Below are positions 1-7,500 of a DNA stretch of 8,087 bases, in pieces. Position 1 is the stretch's first letter; each line of letters begins with the position of its first letter. The translations under genes and the position numbers were made by a program. The notes below the pieces were generated by a model. The model was given only the letters and a program-made list of their open reading frames with translations, was not told where the DNA came from and made no database searches. This stretch comes from Thermoplasmata archaeon (lineage in GTDB: Archaea; Thermoplasmatota; Thermoplasmata; GCA-020350865), in contig CP070672.1 in NCBI GenBank assembly GCA_020351895.1, forward strand, positions 3,119,616-3,127,702. The letters are read 5' to 3'.

Positions 1-37
1 ATTAGAATATAAAATGAATTGAAAATCTCATTCCTGC

Positions 38-55
38 AATAAATAATATTATTTA
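38..55 (+). promoter_or_regulatory. Possible archaeal TATA-like element upstream of the GTPase gene
   Basis: The AT-rich run around 38-55 (core TAAATAATATTATTTA) would place a transcription start near position 70, about 25-30 bases before the ATG at 99 and upstream of its Shine-Dalgarno motif. Another A/T-rich candidate (AATATAAAAT) sits at 6-15. The whole first 70 bases are AT-rich, so either match could be chance. Nothing else is seen in 1-87, and whatever lies upstream of base 1 is unknown. Confidence 0.3.
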
Positions 56-87
56 CCATTAATACAATTCGTTGTCAAGTGATTTTA

Positions 88-91
88 GAGG
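88..91 (+). promoter_or_regulatory. Shine-Dalgarno motif (GAGG) setting the GTPase start at 99
   Basis: GAGG lies seven bases before the ATG at 99-101, a normal spacing for pairing with the 16S 3' end. The in-frame TTG at 72 would add nine residues but has no purine-rich motif before it. This decides in favour of the ATG start. Confidence 0.6.
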
Positions 92-98
92 ACTTGGG

Positions 99-641
99 AT
101 GAGCAAGAACGTGGAGATCATCAAAAAGGTGTGCTTAATAGGGACATATGGGGTGGGAAAAACGAGTCTGATCAAAAGGTACATTCTAGATATTTTCGAT
201 GATAAGTACTTGAAGACATTGGGCACTAAAGTGAGTAAAAAAGAGTTCACAGTGGAATATCCAGAAAAGGATCTTAAAGTAAAACTTTCAATGCTGATAT
301 GGGATATAATGGGCCAGGAGACCTTTCGAAATCTTCTAAAAGATTCGTACTTTTTCGGAACCAGAGGGAGTCTCGCCATATGCGACTCCACAAATATCGA
401 GACCCTAAAGGCTCTGGATGAATGGGTGGAATCACTTTTTGAAATAGCAGGCAAGGTGCCTTTGATATTCCTCGCCAATAAAAGCGATCTTAAAGATAGT
501 ATCGAGATAAAAGAAGAAATGTTAAGAGAGATGGCTGATAAATACAATGCCCCGTATTATTACACGAGCGCCAGGACAGGAGAAAATGTGGATAGGGCCT
601 TCTTTGAGCTTGGAAAACTCCTTACCTCGGATGTGGAATGA
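99..641 (+). CDS. Ras/Rab-type small GTP-binding protein
   Basis: This 180-residue protein is one complete P-loop GTPase domain of the Ras superfamily, close to the usual Rab/Ras length. All five G motifs are visible: the P-loop GTYGVGKT at residues 15-22, a switch I threonine near T40 in the sequence YLKTLGTK, WDIMGQE at 68-74 (G3, with a Gln at the Ras Q61 position), NKSD at 127-130 (G4, guanine specificity) and TSAR at 156-159 (G5), followed by TGENV and a final amphipathic helix. Such proteins bind and hydrolyse GTP and act as molecular switches in the cytoplasm; the effector and regulators are not shown here. The residue aligned with Ras G12 is tyrosine (Y17), which is unusual. There is no C-terminal cysteine, so lipid anchoring of the eukaryotic Rab/Ras kind is not expected. 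The start was taken at the ATG behind GAGG. The gene stands alone and runs convergently into nadC. The fold is very secure, the biological role unknown. Confidence 0.93.
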   Translation: MSKNVEIIKKVCLIGTYGVGKTSLIKRYILDIFDDKYLKTLGTKVSKKEFTVEYPEKDLKVKLSMLIWDIMGQETFRNLLKDSYFFGTRGSLAICDSTNIETLKALDEWVESLFEIAGKVPLIFLANKSDLKDSIEIKEEMLREMADKYNAPYYYTSARTGENVDRAFFELGKLLTSDVE

Positions 642-650
642 TTTTTAATT
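640..650 (+). terminator. Possible T-rich transcription stop after the GTPase gene
   Basis: A five-T run (642-646), followed by AATT, directly overlaps and follows the TGA stop at 639-641. Archaeal termination often occurs at short T-rich stretches without a hairpin. The run is short and overlaps the last codons of the convergent nadC gene, so this is only a candidate. Confidence 0.25.
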
Positions 651-1475
651 CAGAACCTGTATGATCTCCAAAGAGAAATCCATAGCCGGAACAGAATGAG
701 TAAGGTATCCCAGGGATATCATGTCGGCATGTTTGGCATAGCTTTCTATATTCTCGGGTCTCACCCCTCCGGAGATTTCAACAACAACATCGGGGTTTAT
801 CTCTTTAATTCTTAGATACGCATTCATTGCATCCTGGTTACTCATGTTGTCCAGCATCACTATATCCGCCTTTGCCTCAACGGCCTCAATTGCGTTATCC
901 AGGCTTTCCACCTCGATTTCCACTTTTTTTCCCAATTTGGCAGGCTCGGAGTTTTTGGCACGGGCAACAGCCTCCTTTATGGAAGGAACGAGCATCAGAT
1001 GGTTGTCCTTTATGAGAAATGCGTCATCAAGCCTGAATCTGTGGGATTCTCCTCCTCCAATAACCACGGCCTTCTTTTCAAATTCCCTGAATCCTGGGGT
1101 GGTTTTTCTTGTTGCGGCTATCTTAACATTTGGATTTATCTTCTCGCATTTATCAACAAGACTTCTCGTCTCAGTGGCTATACCGCTCATCCTGGCAAGA
1201 AAATTAAGAGCCAGCCTTTCTCCAGCCAATATATCTTTTGCCCTGCCCTCAATAGTCAGTATGATGTCTCCTTTGCTCACCCTTTCTCCATCGGACACAT
1301 CGGTTTTTACATCCAGATCAAAATAACTGAATATCTCTATTGCCTCGGTAAGACCCGCAATAATAGATTCTTTTTTGGCCAAGATTTGGGCTTTCGCCTT
1401 CTCCTCTGATAAAAGTGCTTCTGATGTAATGTCCGATTCCCTTATATCCTCTGCAAGGAAACTCTCAACATCCAT
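645..1475 (-). CDS. nadC: Nicotinate-nucleotide pyrophosphorylase (quinolinate phosphoribosyltransferase, carboxylating)
   Basis: NadC converts quinolinate and PRPP to nicotinate mononucleotide, CO2 and pyrophosphate in de novo NAD synthesis; it is cytoplasmic and usually works as a homodimer or a multimer of dimers. The 276-residue length is typical. The family signatures appear in order: ERLALNFLARMSGIAT at 86-101, ATRKTTPGFR at 121-130, GGGESHR at 140-146, LIKDNH at 154-159, EVE at 188-190, MLDN at 207-210, EISGG at 233-237 and LGYLTHS at 255-261. By family knowledge R87, R123, K124, H145, R146, K156 and D209 match the basic and acidic residues that bind quinolinate and PRPP; none is missing. 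The ATG at 1475 is preferred over an in-frame TTG at 1487 because GGTGAT, a good archaeal ribosome-binding match, lies between them. A TATA box in the 48-base spacer suggests its own promoter. The nadA/nadB partners are not in this window. The related ModD family is an unlikely alternative given the complete NadC motifs. Confidence 0.95.
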   Translation of the reverse strand: MDVESFLAEDIRESDITSEALLSEEKAKAQILAKKESIIAGLTEAIEIFSYFDLDVKTDVSDGERVSKGDIILTIEGRAKDILAGERLALNFLARMSGIATETRSLVDKCEKINPNVKIAATRKTTPGFREFEKKAVVIGGGESHRFRLDDAFLIKDNHLMLVPSIKEAVARAKNSEPAKLGKKVEIEVESLDNAIEAVEAKADIVMLDNMSNQDAMNAYLRIKEINPDVVVEISGGVRPENIESYAKHADMISLGYLTHSVPAMDFSLEIIQVLN

Positions 1476-1478
1476 TAT

Positions 1479-1484
1479 ATCACC
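1479..1484 (-). promoter_or_regulatory. Shine-Dalgarno motif (GGTGAT) setting the nadC start
   Basis: Read on the - strand, GGTGAT ends three bases before the ATG at 1475. It matches the GGAGGTGAT complement of the archaeal 16S 3' end. If translation began at the TTG at 1487, this motif would be inside the coding sequence, so the ATG is the better start. Confidence 0.6.
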
Positions 1485-1510
1485 CAAGTTATGTGTGAAG
1501 TGCAGAGAAG

Positions 1511-1524
1511 GTATATAAGGATTT
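1511..1524 (-). promoter_or_regulatory. TATA box (with possible BRE) for nadC
   Basis: The - strand reads AAATCC then TTATATAC at 1511-1518, a strong archaeal TATA box with an A-rich upstream stretch where TFB would bind. A start site about 25 bases downstream falls near 1487, giving a leader of roughly 10-15 bases with room for the GGTGAT motif. The box sits immediately after the giant gene's stop codon (1524-1526). nadC could therefore be transcribed on its own, although readthrough from the giant gene is also possible. Confidence 0.55.
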
Positions 1525-4500
1525 TATCTGATAAATTCCAAAAGCGGTGCCTCTTCTTCCTCAGGTTCCTCATATTCTCTCGTTTCATCGGCTTTTTTAA
1601 TCCCAGTTTTTTGTACTGATCTTTTCTCTTGCGGTCCTACGCTTCTTAAATCTTCGAAGGATCTCTTCTCGGTTTTTTGTGGAAAACGCTGATATCGTCT
1701 CTGACGTTTGAGTTGCCTCTTTACTATCCCAAGATAGATTAAAACAGCAATGATAATCAAAATAAGAATCAGAATAAGCCACCATTCAGGAATGGGGAGC
1801 AGGTCTTCTGGCTCCTCTTCAACCTCCACGGCGGTAACATATATCTTAGACACATCGCTTACCACAACGTGGTCTTCATCGTCATCGATTACAAAGTAAT
1901 ATGTGTGGTTCCTTGCACCAAGAGCCGTCTCAAGGGTAAATATTTCTCCTGTTAATGCACCCCCACCGATCTTTGTCATCTCGTACTCCGCGCTGTTTAT
2001 GATAACCTTAGCCGTACCGGAATCGCCGTCTGGATCTGTGTAGGTTAGTGTAAACACAAATATATCCCTATTATTTCCTGTTTCGGGTTCAACCGTCATG
2101 CCTGACATGATGGGTGCATCGTTCACGTTCTCGACTGTTATCGTAAATGACTGGGATGCAATAGTACTTTGATTGTCCGTGACTTTTACCTCTATTTGAT
2201 GTGTGCCCACATCTGCATCCATTGGTATCCAAGAAATAAAACCATTGGACTCATTGATAATCATGCCCTCCGGTGCCGAGGTCAAACTATAAGTCAAGGA
2301 ATCCCCAGGATCGACATCATTTGCATTGACATCATAGAAGTATTGTACATCTTCTGTTGCCTCAGTAATCGGTGATGAAGTGAAGTAAGGTTTATCATTT
2401 ACATTAGAGACATTTATTACGAATGATTGTGTGTCCGAGCCACTATTGCCATCGGTAACGACGACGATAACACTGTTTTCACCAACCTGGGCATTTGTAG
2501 GTGTCCAAGAGATAATACCGGCGGTTGAGTTTATCTGCATTCCCGCAGGATACACTGCCAATTCAAAAATTAAAGTGTCATCGGGATCAAGGTCCTCTGC
2601 CTGGGCAAGATAAGTGTATACTACCTCTTCTTTACCTTCCATAGGAGGAATAGAGATGATTGTAGGCGAGTCATTCACATTCTCCACAATTATCGAGAAG
2701 GATTGTTTCGCATCGCCTTCGTTTCCATCTATGACCTTGACTATTATGGGGTGCGTTCCGACTTGAGCATTTGTTGGTGTCCAGGTTATTGTTCCAGCAT
2801 CACTATCTATCACCATTCCCTCAGGATAGTTTAACAAACTAAAGTTCAAAGTATCGCCATCTATATCAAGGGCCTCAACTTCATAGAAATACTCCATTTC
2901 CTCTGTGGCGGATGTTTCAGGTTGTGAGGTGAAGGTTGGTGGATCGTTCATATTGGCAACAGTTATCATGAAGGATTGGGAATCCTTTTCACCACTGCCA
3001 TCAAAGACCTCAACCAATACAGAGTTGTCACCCACTTGAGTATTTGCAGGTGACCACGAGATTTCACCTGTGCTCGAGTTGATGATCATTCCTTCAGGGA
3101 ATACAGTTAGACTGTAGGTTAATGTATCCCCAAAATCTATATCATCTGCGTCGACATCGTATGTGTAAAGGGCATCTTGAGTTGCAGTAATAACGGCCCC
3201 TGATATGATTATCGGAGGATCATTCACATTGGATATCGAAATGAAGAATGATTGGGTATTTGCACCTCCATTCCCATCCATGACTTTCACTGTGACAGGA
3301 TTTTCTCCTACATCGGAATTGGTTGGTGTCCAGGTTATCATACCTGTGGCGTTATCGATTACCATTGTATCCGGGTAAGTTGTTAGACTGTAGGTCAGGG
3401 TATCACCAATGTCCATGTCTGTTGCATTGACATCATAGTTATACACCATATCCTCTATTCCCGCTGCTATCGGAGTTGAGGTAAAGGTTGGAGCATCATT
3501 GGTATTCGATACAGTGATTGTGAATATTTGGGAATCAGTGCTTCCGGATTCATCTGAAACTACGACGGTAACAGGATTTGTCCCTACCTGAGAATTTATA
3601 GGTGTCCATTGAATAAGGCCTGTGTTTGAGTTGATGATCATCCCTGTTGGGTATTCAGTTAGACTATAGGTTAGTGAATCGCCCAAATCCACATCTGTTG
3701 CGTCGACATCATAAACATAAAGCTCGTCTTCTGTTTCCGTTATGATTGGTGTGGATGTTATCATTGGAGCGTCATTGACATTGGTAACATCTATTGGGAA
3801 GGACTGAGTATCGGAGCCTCCGTTTCCATCCAGGACCTGGACAATTACATTATTTGAGCCAACTTGATCGTTTGTTGGAGTCCACAGAATCAAGCCTGTT
3901 GCGCTGTCGATTGTCATCCCACTGGGACTCGTTGTTAGACTGAAATCCAATATATCGTTGTCGGGATCTAAGACTTCAACTACATATGAATATTGAGTAT
4001 CTTCCATCGCAGTGGTTGGGGCTGTCGATGTTATGGTTGGTTCATCGTTTGCATCTGCAACAGATATGTTGTAGGATTGTGTATCTGTTCCGGAATTTCC
4101 ATCAGAAACCAGAATGGTCACGCTGTTTGTACCCACATGATCATCATCAGGAGTCCATTCAACATGGCCAGTGTTAGGATCAATTGTCATACCTGTGGGA
4201 AATTCCGTAAGACTGAATACCAACGAGTCACCAATATCAATATCACTTGCTTCAACATCGTATACATACAGAACATCGTCGGTTGCTGTTGTAATAGGTG
4301 GGGAGATAATAGTTGGCGGATCATTCGTGTTCGCAACATCAATAGAGAATGATTGAGTATCTGAACCACCATTTCCATCCGAGGCCAGGACCACCACATT
4401 GTTAACACCGACCTGATCGTTAATTGGGGTCCACTGAATCAAACCTGTTGAATTATCTATGGTCATCCCAATTGGATAAGTGGTTAAACTGTAACTAAGG

Positions 4501-7500
4501 GTATCTCCCACATCTATTTCTGTTGCTTCAACATCGTATGTGTACATCACATCCTCAGTAGCAGTGGTAATAGAAGACGATGTAATCGTTGGTGGATCAT
4601 TTACATTCATTACCGTGATCGTGAATGATTGAGTGTAGAAACTTCCATTTTCATCTGAGACCACGACGGTTGCGGAGTTTACCCCGACCTGATCGTTTGT
4701 GGGTGTCCATTCGATTAGGCCAGAGTTTGAGTCTATGGTCATCCCAGTGGGAAATACAGTAAGGCTATAGGTCAAGATGTCTCCAACATCTATATCAGTT
4801 GCCTCGACATCATAGACATATGGTTGATCCTCTGTTGCCGATGTGATTGAAACCGATATTATTGATGGTGGATCATTTGCATTTTCCACGGTAATTGTGA
4901 AGGATTGGATATCGGATCCTCCATTCCCATCCAAGACCAGGACCACGACGCTGTTTGATCCCACCTGGGAATTTGTGGGGGTCCACGTGATTAAACCAGA
5001 GGAATTGTCTATTGCCATCCCAGTTGGATATGTGGTGAGTCCATAGATTAGAGTGTCAATATCCGGGTCCGTTGCTTCCACATCGTAGGTGTATAGGATT
5101 TCCTCGGTTGCTGTTGTGATGGGTGCGGAGAAAATGTTCGGTGGATCATTGCTATTTGCCACCGTGATTGTGAAAGATTGAGTGTCCGCGCTTGCGGCAT
5201 CATCTGAAACCACTACAGTCACGGGATTTACACCGACCTGGGCGTTCGTGGGAATCCAGGTAATCACTCCAGTATTGGGATCGACTGTCATCCCTGATGG
5301 GAATGAGGAAAGGCTGTAGGATAGGGTGTCTCCCACATCTATGTCGGTTGCATCCACATCATAAACATATTGAGCATCCTCTGTGGCAGTGGTGATGGCT
5401 GTGGATATTATAGTAGGTGCATCATTTGCGTTTTCCACTGTAATTGTGAAGGATTGGGTATCGGATCCACCGTTTCCATCTGAGACTTCAACCAATATAT
5501 TGTTGGCTCCCACCTGGGAATTGGTGGGTGTCCATAATATCATTCCAGTAGAACTATCTATGGTCATTCCAGTTGGATAGGTTGTTAAACTGTAGCTTAG
5601 GGTATCCCCAACATCAACATCCGAGGCCTCAACATCATAGGAGTATTGCACATCCTCAGTGGCTATGGTAATAGGTATCGAGGTTATGATTGGTGGATCG
5701 TTTACATTTGCTACTGTAATTGTGAAAGATTGTGAATCTGTTCCGAAATCGATGTCTGAAACAAGAACCACGACATTGTTTACTCCCACTTGAACATTTG
5801 TAGGAGTCCATGTGATAAGGCCAGTGCTTGTATTTATTACCATTCCCGTTGGATACGTTGTCAGGCTATAGGTTAGAGGATCTCCGTCACCATCTGCTGC
5901 CTCGATATCATAGATGTATTGAACATACTCAGTGCCTGTTAATATCGGAGTCGAAAGAATGGATGGAGGTATGTTGGCCTTTGTTGTAAATGACCATGGA
6001 TTTGGAACTCCACCAGCAATCAGATTGTTTCCTGCGATATCTTTTCCACTCACTATCTGGAATGTATAACCAGTGGATTTATCGAATCTGTTGTGGGAAA
6101 TCGTGGCAACCGTGTCACCTGCACTCCAAGTTATGGACCAACCACCTGGATCTGGTGAGGATGTATAAGCAACTGATGACATGTTCATTGCTTCACTGAA
6201 GGTTACAGTCACATTTATTGCTATATCAACATCAGCAGAGCCGTCAGAAGGTGAGGTTAAGGTAATTGTGGGAGGTATGGATTCGACAGTGGAGAAAGAC
6301 CATGGATTTGGCACTGCACCAGCAGCTAGGTCGTTTCCTGCCAGGTCTTTTGCACCAGTAACCTGGAATGTATAGACAGTGTTGCTGTCAAACTGATTGT
6401 GGGAGAATGTCGCCAAAGTATTGCCCCCACTCCATACTACACTCCACCCACCTGGATCCGGTAAACAGGTATAGGTCACAGTGGTATTGTCTAAGGGCTC
6501 ACTAAAGGTTATGATGACCTCCTGATCCAATCCGATATTTGGAGCATTATCAGCAGGTGTAGTTGCGGTAATCGTTGGGCTTGTGATATCCTCTGTTGTA
6601 AAGGACCATGGATTCTGAACTGCACCTGCAATTAAACCATTCCCTGCAATATCCTCTCCGGCTACGATCTGGAAGGTGTAGAGGTTAAGTTCATCAAATG
6701 CATTATGCGAGTACGTTACCACGGTGTTTTGTGCGTTCCAAGATGCGGACCAGCTTCCGGGATCTGGTGCGCATAAAAATGCTACTGTGGCGGTATTCAT
6801 TTCCTCGTCAAATGTTACAACTATGTCGGCGGTGAGGGCGATATTATTCGATGAATCTTGAGGAGATGTGCCTATTATTGTAGGTGAAGTTGCATCAATG
6901 GTTGTGAAGGTCCATGGGTTGGGTACAGCACCTCCCACCAATTGGTTACCTGCCCCATCCCTGGCATTGGCGATCTGGAATGTGTATGATGTGGAATCTA
7001 AAAATGCAGTGTGCGAGAATGTTGCAACACTGTCACCGCTACTCCAGGATACAGACCAGCCTCCAGGATCAGGGAAGCAGTTGTATGACAATGATGAGGT
7101 GTCTATTGCCTCGCTGAAAGTCACAACCACATTCTGGGTGAGCCCGATATCCACTGAGGCATTTAAGGGTGATGTGGCGGTAATCGAGGGTGAAATACTG
7201 TCCGTTGTCGTGAATGTCCATGGATTTGGAACGGCTCCAGGAGCTAGGTTGTTATCGGCAAGGTCTTTACCATCAGTAATTTGAAATATGTAACTGGTAT
7301 AATCGTCAAAGAGATCGTGTGAAAATGTTGCCACTGTATCTCCATTACTCCAGGTTACGAACCATCCTCCGGGATTTGGAGATGATGCGAATGCAACTGA
7401 AGATGTGTTCATTGCCTCGCTGAACGTGACTATGATGTTCTCTGTCTGCGCAACATTCAGGCTGCCGTTTGCAGGTGAGGTTGATGTAATGGTGGGTGCC

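Noticed and set aside
72..98. TTG start for the GTPase at 72, adding nine residues
   Set aside because: No ribosome-binding motif precedes it, while GAGG is well placed for the ATG at 99, and the extra residues do not belong to the GTPase fold.
59..547. 162-codon open frame on the - strand opposite the GTPase
   Set aside because: Antisense to a clear GTPase; low-complexity Ser/Leu/Ile-rich translation with no family signature.
844..1409. Open frames of 136-160 codons on the + strand opposite nadC
   Set aside because: They lie wholly antisense to a complete NadC with all its motifs and show no recognisable family.
1476..1487. TTG start for nadC at 1487
   Set aside because: It would put the GGTGAT ribosome-binding motif inside the coding sequence; the ATG at 1475 fits the family length and motif.
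1524..1800. PGF-CTERM or LPXTG-type sorting signal at the C-terminus
   Set aside because: No such motif precedes the helix, and the cytoplasmic tail is far longer than in sorted proteins.
2094..5945. True cadherins or a eukaryotic origin for the surface protein
   Set aside because: The domains carry the He_PIG-like TGxIxWTPTxxQxG core typical of prokaryotic surface proteins; only the acidic Ca2+-type clusters resemble cadherins.
6868..7284. 138-codon open frame on the + strand within the repeats, and similar ones at 7405, 7705, 6181, 5383 and 4843
   Set aside because: They repeat with the same spacing as the domains and are antisense shadows of the SbsA-like and cadherin-like units.
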